The notes below the pieces were generated by a model, which saw only the letters and a program-made list of their open reading frames with translations, searched no databases and had not been told where the DNA came from. A program made the position numbers and the translations under genes. From positions 1 through 64,000 of the forward strand of contig DATNAQ010000056.1 in assembly GCA_035607415.1 (NCBI GenBank): 64,000 nucleotides of DNA, given 5' to 3'. Of the stretch, positions 14,282 through 23,410 are shown one piece after another. Every line of letters begins with the position of its first letter. The stretch's first letter is position 1. Source of the DNA: JAQBQH01 sp035607415 (GTDB taxonomy: Bacteria > Myxococcota_A > Polyangia > Palsa-1104).

Positions 14282-16330
14282 GTGAAAACCCTGTTTTGCT
14301 TATCCCTGATGCTGCCGGTCCTGATGGTTCCCGCGATGGCTCTCGCCGCCGCGGATGCGCCGGCGTCGCCGCAGCCCTCCGACGTCGATCGCGCGCGCCT
14401 CGAGCGCGGCCAAAAGCAGGTGGCGTCGTTGTGGCGCGCCGAAGACGGCAGCGAGGCCGATCGCAAGAAGCTCGTGGCCGAGGAATTCGTCGCCACCGGC
14501 GCGCCGCTCGACGGCGTGTTCGCGCGCTTCGAGGAGGTGCTCGAGCAGCTGCGCGGCCACTTCCTCGAGATGTCGCGCGCGCTCCAGCGCCACGTCGCGC
14601 TCGACCTCGGGCCGGTGACCTCGCTCGACAAGCGCATGGGCGAGTACGACCCGTCGGCGCACCTCAACGACGATCTGTTCGCCAACAAGATCGCGTTCGT
14701 CGCGCTCGCCAACTTCCCGCTCACCACGCTCGCCGAGCGACTCTCCGACGGTGACAAGTGGTCGCGGCGGCAGTGGGCCGAGGCGCGCCTGGCCGAGGCG
14801 TTCGAGCGGCGCATCCCGGCGGCGGTGCAGGCGCGGCGCAACGCCGCCGAGGCCGCGGCCAACCTGTACATCGCCGAATACAACATCCTCATGCACCACC
14901 TCATCGACGGGGCGAGCGGGGCGCGGCCCTTTCCGCGCGGCATGCGGCTCATCAGCCACTGGAACCTGCGCGACGAGCTCAAGGCCGACTACGCGGTCAA
15001 AGACGGTCTCGTGAAGCAGAAGATGATCGCGGCGGTCATGCAGCGCATCGTCGAGCAGTCGATCCCGAAGATCGTAATCAACAACGCGACCGTCGATTGG
15101 GATCCATTCACCAACAAGGTGACGCCGTCGCCGGCCGCCGAGATCGAGGAGGGCACGCCGCCGGCGAAGATCGATCCGGCGCGCGAGCCCGACACCCGCT
15201 ATCGCGTGCTCCTCGACGACTTCGCCGCCGAGCGGGCGATCGATCCCTACACGCCGACGACGCCGACGACGATGGCGCGCGGCTTCGACCACGACCGCGA
15301 GATCCCCGAGGCGCGCTTCGTCGCGATGATGGACGAGGTCTTGACCTCGCCGCTGGCGCCGCGCCTGGCCGCGCTCATCAGAAAGCGCCTCGGCCGTCCG
15401 CTCGAGCCGTTCGACCTCTGGTACGACGGCTTCCGCTCGCGCGCCAAGCACCCCGAGGCCGAGCTCGACGCGCTCACGCGCAAGCGCTATCCGACGGCGC
15501 AGGCCTACAAGAACGACATCCCGCGCCTGCTCGTCGGGCTCGGCTTCTCGCCCGAGCGCGCCAAATTCTTCGCCTCGCACATCGTCGTCGATCCGTCGCG
15601 CGGCGCCGGCCACGCGCTCGAGTCGGAGCGGCGCGGCGACGATCCGCACCTGCGCACGCGCATCGAGGCGGGCGGCATGAACTACAAGGGCTACAACATC
15701 GCCGTGCACGAGATGGGGCACAACGTCGAGCAGATCTGCTCGCTCTACCTCGTCGACCACACGCTGCTCCGCGGCGTGCCCAACACGGCGTTCACCGAGG
15801 CGCTCGCGTTCGTCTTCCAGGCGCGCGACATCGAGCTCCTCGGGCTCGGCAAGCCCGACGCCAGGAGCGAGCATCTGCGCGCGCTCTCCGACTACTGGCA
15901 GACCTTCGAGATCGCGGGCGTGGCGCTCGTGGATCTGGCGGTGTGGCACTGGATGTACGCGCATCCGAAGGCGACGCCGGCGGAGCTGCGCGCGGCGACG
16001 GTGCAGATCTCGAAGGACACGTGGAACAAGTACTACGCCCCGGTCTTTGGTGGCACTGCGGGCGTGCGCGACTCGCTGCTCCTCGGCATCTACTCGCACA
16101 TGATCGACGCCTTTTTGTACCTGCCCGACTATCCCGTCGGGCACCTCATCGCCGCGCAGATCGAAGAGCACATGCGCGCCCACGGCCCGCTCGGCAAAGA
16201 GTTCGAGCGCATGGCCAGCTTCGGGCAGGTGACGCCGGATCTGTGGATGAAGAACGCCACCGGCGAGCCGGTCTCGCCCAAGGCCCTTTTGCGCACGGCG
16301 GAGACAGCGCTCAAAGAAATTCGCGATTGA
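14282..16330 (+). CDS. Secreted zinc metallopeptidase, gluzincin (M3-like)
   Basis: A 682-aa protein with a signal peptide (about 1-24). The zinc site HEMGH is at 476-480, with a likely third ligand Glu506 in FTEALAF, the arrangement of M2/M3-type gluzincins. The region before it is helical and charged, as in oligopeptidases. GGAGG lies 5 nt before the GTG start at 14282, which fixes the start despite the much longer open frame. It probably cleaves peptides in the periplasm. A closer family name needs profile searches. Confidence 0.8.
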   Translation: MKTLFCLSLMLPVLMVPAMALAAADAPASPQPSDVDRARLERGQKQVASLWRAEDGSEADRKKLVAEEFVATGAPLDGVFARFEEVLEQLRGHFLEMSRALQRHVALDLGPVTSLDKRMGEYDPSAHLNDDLFANKIAFVALANFPLTTLAERLSDGDKWSRRQWAEARLAEAFERRIPAAVQARRNAAEAAANLYIAEYNILMHHLIDGASGARPFPRGMRLISHWNLRDELKADYAVKDGLVKQKMIAAVMQRIVEQSIPKIVINNATVDWDPFTNKVTPSPAAEIEEGTPPAKIDPAREPDTRYRVLLDDFAAERAIDPYTPTTPTTMARGFDHDREIPEARFVAMMDEVLTSPLAPRLAALIRKRLGRPLEPFDLWYDGFRSRAKHPEAELDALTRKRYPTAQAYKNDIPRLLVGLGFSPERAKFFASHIVVDPSRGAGHALESERRGDDPHLRTRIEAGGMNYKGYNIAVHEMGHNVEQICSLYLVDHTLLRGVPNTAFTEALAFVFQARDIELLGLGKPDARSEHLRALSDYWQTFEIAGVALVDLAVWHWMYAHPKATPAELRAATVQISKDTWNKYYAPVFGGTAGVRDSLLLGIYSHMIDAFLYLPDYPVGHLIAAQIEEHMRAHGPLGKEFERMASFGQVTPDLWMKNATGEPVSPKALLRTAETALKEIRD

Positions 16331-16363
16331 CGTTCCGGTTAATTAAGATACCGTCAGGCGAGC

Positions 16364-17203
16364 ATGCTCGCCGCCGGAATGTCTAACGAACCCAAAGACG
16401 ACGAAGGACAAGCGCCGCCGCTCGAGCTCTTGCAGCCGTTCGAGCGCACGGCGTTCCGCGCGATGGACATGCTCCATCGGCGCGCGCTGCCGCTGACCGA
16501 GTGGTGGCTGCGCACCATCGGCGCCGGCTGGATGACGCTCGGCTCGCGCAACATGATGCATCCCGTCGGGCTCGAGCGCCTGCAGGGGCTCGACTACGAC
16601 GACGGCGTCCTGCTGGTCTCGAACCATCGCAGCTTCTTCGATCTCTACATGCTGATGCTGCTCCTGCATCGGCACACGCCGCTGCGCCAGCCCGTGATGT
16701 GCCCGGTGCGCGCCGACTTCTTCTATCAGCGCGCCGCCGGCGTCGTGGTCAACCTGCTCATCGGCGGCGGGCGCATGTTCCCGCCGTTCTTTCGCGAGCC
16801 GCAGAAGGCCGAGTTCAACAAGTGGGCGCTCGAGCGCGTGGTGCACGAGCTGAAGAAGGGCCAGGTGCTCGTCGGGTTCCATCCGGAAGGCACGCGCAAC
16901 AAGAACGAGGACGCCTACACGCCGCTGCCGGCGCAGCCAGGCGTGGGCAAGCTGGTGATGGAGACGTGGCCCAAAGTGGTGCCCGCGTTCATCCACGGCC
17001 TGTCGAACGACATCGTCGCCGACATCCGCGGTAACTTCGCCGGCACCAAGCGGGTGGTGGCGGTGTTCGGCGAGCCGATCGATCTGACGCCGTTCAAGTC
17101 GATGGGCAACCGCCTCTCGTCGCACAAGCGCATCGCCGACGCGCTCTTGAAGCGCATCTATCAGCTCGGTGAAGAGGAGCGCGCCTACCGCGCCACCTTG
17201 TAG
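16364..17203 (+). CDS. PlsC-type 1-acylglycerol-phosphate acyltransferase family protein
   Basis: A 279-aa LPLAT-family protein with the acyltransferase motifs NHRSFFD (NHx4D) and FHPEGTR. Expected reaction: transfer of an acyl group to lysophosphatidate or a similar lipid at the inner membrane. A weak AGGCGAG precedes the ATG at 16364; an ATG five codons later is the alternative. It follows the metallopeptidase by 33 nt and is a second PlsC-like activity near the ElbD-like enzyme, on the opposite strand. Confidence 0.82.
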   Translation: MLAAGMSNEPKDDEGQAPPLELLQPFERTAFRAMDMLHRRALPLTEWWLRTIGAGWMTLGSRNMMHPVGLERLQGLDYDDGVLLVSNHRSFFDLYMLMLLLHRHTPLRQPVMCPVRADFFYQRAAGVVVNLLIGGGRMFPPFFREPQKAEFNKWALERVVHELKKGQVLVGFHPEGTRNKNEDAYTPLPAQPGVGKLVMETWPKVVPAFIHGLSNDIVADIRGNFAGTKRVVAVFGEPIDLTPFKSMGNRLSSHKRIADALLKRIYQLGEEERAYRATL

Positions 17204-17227
17204 CTGATACAATTTGACGGCGGATCG

Positions 17228-17656
17228 ATGAGGCGCCGTCTCAGCAGCCGCCTGACGTTCTTCTACAAGGTCGTCTTCCCGACGATCTGGCTTGGTGGCT
17301 TCAGCGTCGGAACAATCGCGTTACTAACGAGGGACGTTCGGTTTGCGATGCCATTCGCGATTGCGACGCTGCTCGGGCTGCTGCTGTTCTGGCGGACGTG
17401 CTTCCCGCTCAAGAAGATCGAAGCGGGCGACGATTGCTTCTGGGTAAGCGGCCATTCCGAGGAGATCTCGATTCCCTACTCGGACATCGAGCAGGTCTAC
17501 GAGAACAAGCTCCTCAACCTCCATCCGGTCACGATCGTGCTGCGACAACCGTCGCGCTTTGGCCGCAACATCCTCTACATGCCCTACCTCGAGCTCGCGT
17601 TTTGGCAGAATCACCCGACGGCGGAGTATCTGCGAAAGCGAGCCGGCCTGCGCTGA
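17228..17656 (+). CDS. Small membrane protein of unknown function
   Basis: A 142-aa protein with two hydrophobic segments near the N terminus (about 12-31 and 39-57) and a soluble part of about 80 residues. The tail (ISIPYSDIEQVYENKLLNLHPVTI) recalls bacterial PH-like folds in membrane proteins, but the match is loose. It uses more AT-rich codons (TTA, CTA, ACA) than its neighbours. It lies 24 nt after the acyltransferase gene, so it may be co-transcribed. Confidence 0.6.
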   Translation: MRRRLSSRLTFFYKVVFPTIWLGGFSVGTIALLTRDVRFAMPFAIATLLGLLLFWRTCFPLKKIEAGDDCFWVSGHSEEISIPYSDIEQVYENKLLNLHPVTIVLRQPSRFGRNILYMPYLELAFWQNHPTAEYLRKRAGLR

Positions 17657-17707
17657 CTGGTCGCGGCGTACTTAGCGTTTCTCCGACGGCCGTTGTACGA
17701 TCGTCCC

Positions 17708-18718
17708 GTGCAGTTGAGCCTGGTCATCCCCTGCTACAACGAGGAGGAGTCGATCCCCGCGCTTCTGCAGAAGCTCGACGAGGCGACGCGCACGCTCGAA
17801 GCGGCCGGCCACGGCGTCGAGATCGTGCTCGTCGACGACGGCAGCCGCGACAAGACGCCCGAGCTCCTGCGCGCCGCCACCGCCGGACGGCCGCAGCTGC
17901 GCGTGCTGCGCTTCGCGCGCAACTTCGGCCAGACCGCGGCCATGGCCGCCGGCTTCGACGCCGCGCGCGGCGACGTCCTCGTCCCGCTCGACGCCGATCT
18001 GCAGAACGATCCGGAGGACATTCCGCTGCTCCTCGCCAAGCTCGACGAAGGCTACGACGTCGTCTCGGGCTGGCGCCGGCGGCGCAAGGACCACCTGTTC
18101 ACCCGCAAGGTGCCGTCGTGGGCGGCGAACGCGATCATCTCGCGCCTCTCGGGCGTGCGCCTTCACGACTACGGCTGCACGCTCAAGGCCTATCGCCGCA
18201 CCGTGCTCGCCGGCGTGCACCTCTACGGCGAGGGGCACCGCTTCATCCCCATCTTCGCCGCGCAGCAGGGCGCGCGCGTGACCGAGGTCGAGGTGCGGCA
18301 TCACGCGCGCACGCGCGGCGCGACCAAGTACGGGCTCGGGCGCGTGCCCAACGTGTTCCTCGATCTGCTGCTCGTGCAGTTCTTGTGGAAGTACGGAACG
18401 AAGCCGATGCACGTGTTCGGCAAGTTCGGCCTGTTCAACATGCTGCTGTCGTTCGCGTCGTTCGCCACCGCGGTGTACCTCAAGTACTTCTACTGGGGGC
18501 ACAAGCCGTTCGTGGAGACGCCGCTGCCGCTTCTGTGCATCATGTTCTTCCTCATCGGCAGCTTGTCGATCTTGATGGGCCTGCTCGCCGAGGTCACCAT
18601 GCGGACCTACTACGAGTCGCAGCGCGCGGCGACCTACGTGGTGCGCGAGGTCTACCAGGGCGGCGACGTGGTGCGGCCGGCGCCGCTCGGCAGCGTCGGC
18701 ACCGTCGGCAAGACCTAG
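17708..18718 (+). CDS. Family 2 glycosyltransferase (DPM1/GtrB-like) with C-terminal membrane segments
   Basis: A 336-aa protein of the polyprenyl-phosphate sugar transferase type. GT2 motifs: SLVIPCYNEEES at the N terminus, VDDGSRD, and DADLQNDPED (DxD). Two membrane helices follow (about 235-255 and 270-290), as in DPM1/GtrB/ArnC proteins that load a sugar onto undecaprenyl phosphate. The GTG at 17708 places the IPCYNEE motif at the usual distance from the N terminus; a TTG five codons earlier is possible. The stop is 2 nt before the asnB-like gene, suggesting one transcript. Confidence 0.85.
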   Translation: MQLSLVIPCYNEEESIPALLQKLDEATRTLEAAGHGVEIVLVDDGSRDKTPELLRAATAGRPQLRVLRFARNFGQTAAMAAGFDAARGDVLVPLDADLQNDPEDIPLLLAKLDEGYDVVSGWRRRRKDHLFTRKVPSWAANAIISRLSGVRLHDYGCTLKAYRRTVLAGVHLYGEGHRFIPIFAAQQGARVTEVEVRHHARTRGATKYGLGRVPNVFLDLLLVQFLWKYGTKPMHVFGKFGLFNMLLSFASFATAVYLKYFYWGHKPFVETPLPLLCIMFFLIGSLSILMGLLAEVTMRTYYESQRAATYVVREVYQGGDVVRPAPLGSVGTVGKT

Positions 18719-18720
18719 CC

Positions 18721-20664
18721 ATGTGCGGCATCGCCGGCGTGGTCGACGCGTCGGGCGCCTGGCTCGACGCGGGCGCGCTCGAAGCCATGCGCGAGTCGAT
18801 GCACGCGCGCGGGCCCGACGACGCGGGCACGTTCGCCGACGGCGCGGCGATGCTCGCGTTCCGCCGCCTGTCGATCCTCGATCTCGCCGGCGGCCATCAG
18901 CCGATGGCCACGCCCGAGGGCGACTGCGTGGTCGTGTTCAACGGCGAGATCTATAACCACGCCTCGCTTCGCGAGCGGCTCGGCGGGCTCGGCCACGCGT
19001 TCGTCACCCGCTCGGACACCGAGTGCATCCTGCACGCGTACCGGCAGTGGGGCGACGCCTGCGTCGCCGAGCTCGACGGCATGTTCGCGTTCGCGCTGTG
19101 GGACACGCGCGCGCGGCGGCTCCTCTTGGCGCGCGATCGCTTCGGCAAGAAGCCGCTCTACTACTACGCCGACGGCGCGCGGCTGGCGTTCGCCTCGACG
19201 CTGACGGCGCTGCTCGCGCATCCGGCGGTGCCGCGCGCCATCGACCGCGACGCGCTCGCCGAGTATCTCGCGCTCGAGTACGTGGTCGCGCCGCGCACGA
19301 TCCTGGCCGGCGTGTGCAAGCTGCCGCCGGCGACGCTGCTCAGCTTCGACGCCGACGGGCACCCGCGCGAGCGCCGCTACTGGACCCTGCGCGTCGACGG
19401 CGGCGCGCGCAGCACGGCGGCGCGCGGCCGCGCTGCGGTCGATGCCGCGGCGGTCGATCTCGAAGCGCTCCTGCAGTCGGCCGTTCGGCGCCGCCTGGTC
19501 GCCGACGTGCCGCTCGGCATCTTCCTCTCGGGCGGCGTCGATTCGTCGACGGTGGCGGCGCTCGCGGCGCGCGAGCGCGCGGGCATCGAGACCTTCTCGG
19601 TCGCCTTCGCCGATCCCTCGTTCGACGAGCGCACCCACGCGCGCGCCGTCGCCGCGCACCTCGGCACGCGCCATCACGAGGAGGAGCTGTCGCTCGCCGA
19701 GGCGGCGCGCATCGTCGGCGAGCTGGGATCGATCCTCGACGAGCCTGTAGCCGACGGCTCGATCGTGCCGACCTATCTGCTCTCGCGCTTCGCCCGCCGC
19801 CACGTCACCGTCGCGCTCGGCGGCGACGGCGCCGACGAGCTGTTCGCCGGCTATCCCACGCATGTCGCGCATCGCCTGCTCGCCTGGGCGGGACCGCTCG
19901 GCCGCCCGCCGCTGATGCGGGCGGCCGCCGTGCTCGCCGCGCGCCTGCCGGTGTCGCTCGACAACTTCAGCTTCGACTTCCGCGTCAAGAAGCTCACCGC
20001 CGGCGGCGCCGCCTCCGACGACGAGCGCAACTACCGCTGGCTCGGCGCCTTCGAGCCGGCGCGCCTCGCCGCGCTCATGGGCGACGACGGTGACGGCGTG
20101 GCGCGCGATCCGTTCGCCGCCGTGCGCGCGCGCTATCACGAGCCGCCGGCGGGCACCCACCTCGAGCGCGTGCTCTACCAGGACGTCGGCCTCTATCTGA
20201 CCCATTCGGTGCTGGCCAAGGTCGATCGCGCGTCGATGGCCGCGTCGCTCGAGGTGCGCGCGCCGTTCCTCGACACGGCCGTCGCCGAATTCGCCGCCGC
20301 GCTGCCGCTCGACTGGAAGCTGCGCCGCACGACCGGCAAGTGGATCTTGAAGCGCATGGCGCGCAAGCTCCTGCCGCGCGCCATCGTCGATCGCCCCAAG
20401 AAGGGCTTCGGCATGCCCATCGCGCGCTGGCTGCGCGGCGAGCTCAGCGACCTCTGCCGCGACGCGCTCCTCGACGGCGATTCGCTCGCCGCCGCCGGCG
20501 CGCTCCGTCGCGGCGAGCTCGAGCGGCTCCTCGACGAGCACGCGCGCGGCGCGGTCGATCATCGCCAGCGCTTGTGGGCGCTCCTCGTGCTCGAGCTATG
20601 GCAGCGGAAGAATCTGAAACAGGCTACGAACGCAGCAGATCGTCGTCGGGCGAGCACTCGATGA
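18721..20664 (+). CDS. asnB: Asparagine synthetase (glutamine-hydrolysing) / AsnB-type amidotransferase
   Basis: A 647-aa AsnB-family protein. Met-Cys2-Gly at the N terminus is the glutaminase nucleophile after Met removal. Class II glutamine amidotransferase segments follow (RLSILDLAGGHQPM, NGEIYNH, SDTE). The synthetase domain has the ATP PP-loop FLSGGVDSS and ALGGDGADELFAGYP. Expected reaction: aspartate + glutamine + ATP to asparagine, or amidation of another carboxylate. Next to a polyprenyl-phosphate glycosyltransferase, a role in modifying a cell-surface polymer is possible, since such operons often carry AsnB relatives. Confidence 0.88.
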   Translation: MCGIAGVVDASGAWLDAGALEAMRESMHARGPDDAGTFADGAAMLAFRRLSILDLAGGHQPMATPEGDCVVVFNGEIYNHASLRERLGGLGHAFVTRSDTECILHAYRQWGDACVAELDGMFAFALWDTRARRLLLARDRFGKKPLYYYADGARLAFASTLTALLAHPAVPRAIDRDALAEYLALEYVVAPRTILAGVCKLPPATLLSFDADGHPRERRYWTLRVDGGARSTAARGRAAVDAAAVDLEALLQSAVRRRLVADVPLGIFLSGGVDSSTVAALAARERAGIETFSVAFADPSFDERTHARAVAAHLGTRHHEEELSLAEAARIVGELGSILDEPVADGSIVPTYLLSRFARRHVTVALGGDGADELFAGYPTHVAHRLLAWAGPLGRPPLMRAAAVLAARLPVSLDNFSFDFRVKKLTAGGAASDDERNYRWLGAFEPARLAALMGDDGDGVARDPFAAVRARYHEPPAGTHLERVLYQDVGLYLTHSVLAKVDRASMAASLEVRAPFLDTAVAEFAAALPLDWKLRRTTGKWILKRMARKLLPRAIVDRPKKGFGMPIARWLRGELSDLCRDALLDGDSLAAAGALRRGELERLLDEHARGAVDHRQRLWALLVLELWQRKNLKQATNAADRRRASTR

Positions 20665-20965
20665 CGAGCTCGCACCCTTCGGCGCTCCACGTCTCGCGGT
20701 GCACCGACTCGGGCGGCGCCACCAACACGTCGCCCACCTTCAGGCGCACGCCGTCGACGACGAGCGTGCCGCGCACCACGTACATGATCTCGGTGCCGCG
20801 ATGCTTGTGCGCCATGATGCGCCCCTGCGCGGTGAGGCGGACCAGCTGCATCTTGCGGCCGTTCTCCTCGTAGAGATCGAGCACGCTCAGCCCCGCCCCG
20901 ACGTCGCGCCACTTGCGCTCGTCGGCCCCGAACTTCTCCTGACCCTGCGACAGCTTTTCCGACAT
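20624..20965 (-). CDS. Cupin-domain protein
   Basis: A 113-aa single-domain cupin. Motif 1 is MAHKHRGTEIMYVVRGTLVV, motif 2 is VGDVLVAPPESVHR; the histidines and glutamate could hold a metal. It overlaps the 3' end of the convergent asnB-like gene by 41 nt. The ATG at 20965 has no strong ribosome site. A TATA-rich palindrome (20972-20991) lies just upstream and may contain its promoter. Ligand unknown. Confidence 0.8.
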   Translation of the reverse strand: MSEKLSQGQEKFGADERKWRDVGAGLSVLDLYEENGRKMQLVRLTAQGRIMAHKHRGTEIMYVVRGTLVVDGVRLKVGDVLVAPPESVHRETWSAEGCELVIECSPDDDLLRS

Positions 20966-20971
20966 GGCCGG

Positions 20972-20991
20972 CGCTTATACCATATAAAGCG
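20972..20991 (-). promoter_or_regulatory. AT-rich palindrome before the cupin gene
   Basis: CGCTTATA, three bases, then TATAAAGCG forms an imperfect palindrome centred 16 nt upstream of the cupin ATG. It stands out in the GC-rich setting. TATAAG on the minus strand could be a -10 element. If so, the message would have a very short leader. Operator or promoter function is inferred. Confidence 0.4.
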
Positions 20992-21037
20992 GCGCGATGC
21001 GGCTCTACCATCTTCCACGCCTGGCGACGGCGCCGCG

Positions 21038-22105
21038 CTACTTCTTGCGGACGAGCGCGGTCATGTGCCACGTGCCGTCCGCGAATCGCGGCAAGGGCAG
21101 CTTCTTTGCCGCCGCCACCAGGCAGTCGTGCTCGCCGCCCGACTGCGCGCCGTCGACGCTGAGCGCGAGCACGTTGCCGTCGCCGGTCAGCGTCAGCTCC
21201 ACGGTGGCGCGATCGGCGGCCACGCAGCCCTTGCCGTGCTGATCGATCTCGGCCGCCAGCTTCAGCGCCTCGGCGCGCGACGGCGCCTTGGGCAGCGACC
21301 TGCCGAACTTCTGCTTGATGTAGGGATCGAGCGCGCCCGCCGGCGTGTCGACGGCCTCGGCTGCGGTGAGCGCCACGCCCCCCTTCGGCGGCGGCCGTTT
21401 GTCGGCGCGTACCGTCGGCACATCGACCTCGGGCGGCGGCTCGGGCGACGCCTGCGACGACGGCCGCAGCGTCACGATCATCGCCAGCCAGCCGGCGCCG
21501 TCGAGCGCGTCGCAGCGCTGGAGCTTCTCGTCCGAGCACTGCAGCATCGGCCCGTCGGCATCCTCGACGAGCCACATGCGCCGCTTGATGAGCGGCGTGC
21601 CGCTCGGGCCGTTGACCAGGAGGCGCACCTGCTGCGTGGCGCATCCATGCGACGGCTGCTCGACGCAGGTGCGCCGCCGCTCGGCGCCGGCGAAGAGCGC
21701 GCCCATCTCGTCGCCGATGCGCAAGGACGGCGCGCCGGTGACCGTGCGCAACAGCTCGTTGGCCGTCACGTAGGCCTGCGGGTTGCGCCGCCGCGTCGTG
21801 CGCAGCTCGTGATCGAGCAGGACCACGCGACGGCAGCGCCAGCGCCCTTCGCCCTCGTCGCACCACAGCGTCGCGCGCTTGGGCTCGTAGCGCTCGACGA
21901 TGGCGTACTTCACGTTGCCGACGTGGAGGAGCCGCCCGCCCATGCCCGGGCAGCGCGTTGCCACGTCGGCGGCGGGCAGGGCGAGGCACTGCTCGGGCGA
22001 CAGGTTGCGCTCGGTGCGCATACCCATCTCGTCGGCGGACGAGGCGGCGGACGCAGCCACCGGGACCAGGACGGCGAGAACGGCAATCGCGCGCACGGCT
22101 CGCAT
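21038..22105 (-). CDS. Exported protein with TonB/AgmX-like C-terminal domain
   Basis: A 355-aa protein with a signal peptide (about 1-20). The middle part is Cys-containing and unassigned. The last 80 residues (CVAADRATVELTLTGDGNVL, then LPLPRFADGTWHMTAL) resemble the TonB C-terminal fold found in AgmX/TonB-like proteins. The start at 22105 is chosen from the signal peptide; the open frame extends 102 codons upstream but antisense to the neighbour. It is divergent from the gene at 22125 with only 19 bp between start codons, so the promoters must lie inside the opposite genes. Confidence 0.65.
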   Translation of the reverse strand: MRAVRAIAVLAVLVPVAASAASSADEMGMRTERNLSPEQCLALPAADVATRCPGMGGRLLHVGNVKYAIVERYEPKRATLWCDEGEGRWRCRRVVLLDHELRTTRRRNPQAYVTANELLRTVTGAPSLRIGDEMGALFAGAERRRTCVEQPSHGCATQQVRLLVNGPSGTPLIKRRMWLVEDADGPMLQCSDEKLQRCDALDGAGWLAMIVTLRPSSQASPEPPPEVDVPTVRADKRPPPKGGVALTAAEAVDTPAGALDPYIKQKFGRSLPKAPSRAEALKLAAEIDQHGKGCVAADRATVELTLTGDGNVLALSVDGAQSGGEHDCLVAAAKKLPLPRFADGTWHMTALVRKK

Positions 22106-22124
22106 CCTAACAGTTTCGAATGCT

Positions 22125-23312
22125 ATGGTCGCCTCCGTGTTGCGGCGCCTTCTGCTGACGCTTGTTTGCATCTGCGTCGGCGGCGTTGCGTCGGCAGGCA
22201 GCGCGCGCGTGCGCTGGCGCGGCGTCGCCGTCGAGGGACGGCCGCCGGCGGCGCTGCAGACCGCGGTGCAGGCGCACGTCGGTGTGGCGCTCAAGTCGCT
22301 CGGCTCGTCGCTGGTGACCGCCGAGCCGCAGGACGCCGAGGCCGCCGCGAGCTGCGCCTTCCCGTCGTCGGCGAAGGTGGCGCGCTGCCTGGTCGTGGTG
22401 CAGGCGAACAAGGCGGCGCGCGCCGAGCGCCGCGCCGAGATCCGCTATCGCGATGCCGAGGATCTCGCCGAGAGCCTGGCGCTGCTCGTCTCCGACATCC
22501 TGACCTCGGAGTTTCCCGACATCGTCGGCGGCGCGCACCAGGACACGCCGCCTGCGCTCGGCCCGTCGCCGGCGAATCCGCCGCCGACGAATCCGCCGCC
22601 GACGAATCCGCCGCCGCAGAACCCGCCGCCGGCGAATCCGACGCCGCCGACGCCCGAGCAAGAGAAGGCGCACGAAGCCGAGATGGCGCGCCAGCTCGAG
22701 GTCGTCAAGCAGCTGCAGAAGCAGGCCGACGACGCGCGCGCCGCCTCCGCGAAGGACGCGCAGGCGCACGCCGCTGCGGCCGCCAAGATCGAGAAGCCCG
22801 CCGCGCCGTCGCCGACGCGGACCGCCGTCGAGATCGGCGGCTCGGCCATCGGCGGCGTCGGCCGGTCGAACCCGTGGCTGGCCGGCGCGCTCGCGCGCCT
22901 GTCGTGGTCGCGAGGCCTGCTGCGCGTCGGCGGCGCGCTTTCGCTCACCGGCATGAGCCAGACGCTGTCGTCGGGGATCGAGCTGTCCTACTTCCGCACC
23001 GCGATCGCCGCGCGCGTCGGCATCGGCACGCACACCCGCCTCGTCGACGTCGATCTCACCGCCGGTCCGGCGCTCGTCGTGCTCTACGAGAACGCGCACG
23101 GCGCCGGCCACCACACGCTGGCGTCGTTCGCCGCCGTCGTCGGGCCGCGCCTCGCGCTCACACTCGCCGGGCCGGTCGCGCTCGTCCTCGGCGCCGATCT
23201 CGACATCGCCGCCACCGACGAGAAGGTGACGGTGAACGGCAGCACCGCGGCCGAGCTGTCGCGGGTGTCTTTCGAGATGACGCTCGGAATCGCGTGGCGT
23301 TCCGGGTACTAG
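22125..23312 (+). CDS. Exported protein with Pro-rich linker and probable beta-barrel
   Basis: A 395-aa protein: signal peptide (about 1-25), an N-terminal domain of about 120 residues, a NPPPT-type repeat linker, an Ala/Lys-rich helix (coiled-coil-like, EMARQLEVVKQLQKQADD), and a 170-aa C-terminal region of alternating amphipathic strands ending in an aromatic residue (SGY), typical of outer-membrane barrels. Function unknown. The N-terminal domain resembles periplasmic proteins that estimate 'LAESLALLVSDIL' repeats in other myxobacterial-type sequences, but I cannot name a family. Confidence 0.65.
   Translation: MVASVLRRLLLTLVCICVGGVASAGSARVRWRGVAVEGRPPAALQTAVQAHVGVALKSLGSSLVTAEPQDAEAAASCAFPSSAKVARCLVVVQANKAARAERRAEIRYRDAEDLAESLALLVSDILTSEFPDIVGGAHQDTPPALGPSPANPPPTNPPPTNPPPQNPPPANPTPPTPEQEKAHEAEMARQLEVVKQLQKQADDARAASAKDAQAHAAAAAKIEKPAAPSPTRTAVEIGGSAIGGVGRSNPWLAGALARLSWSRGLLRVGGALSLTGMSQTLSSGIELSYFRTAIAARVGIGTHTRLVDVDLTAGPALVVLYENAHGAGHHTLASFAAVVGPRLALTLAGPVALVLGADLDIAATDEKVTVNGSTAAELSRVSFEMTLGIAWRSGY
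22575..22649 (+). repeat. 15-bp coding tandem repeat (NPPPT linker)
   Basis: Five near-identical 15-bp units, starting AATCCGCCGCCGACG, encode the Pro-rich linker of the 22125-23312 protein. The reading frame is kept in every unit. The copy number could vary by slippage without a frameshift. Confidence 0.85.
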
Positions 23313-23410
23313 CGTAACCCCGCAGGACTTGTGGGTAAGGGTGCGAAACCGCTACTATGCGGTCTGGCCCCGAGATCCGCGCAACGGCACTCACGAAAGG
23401 AATGCAACTG

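Noticed and set aside
16331..16363. Promoter suggested by TTAATTAAGAT before the acyltransferase gene
   Set aside because: Only a weak -10-like match (TAAGAT) and no convincing -35; the 33-nt gap can also be read as an intra-operon spacer.
22575..22649. Possible non-coding microsatellite
   Set aside because: All units keep the reading frame and encode a Pro-rich linker in an exported protein.
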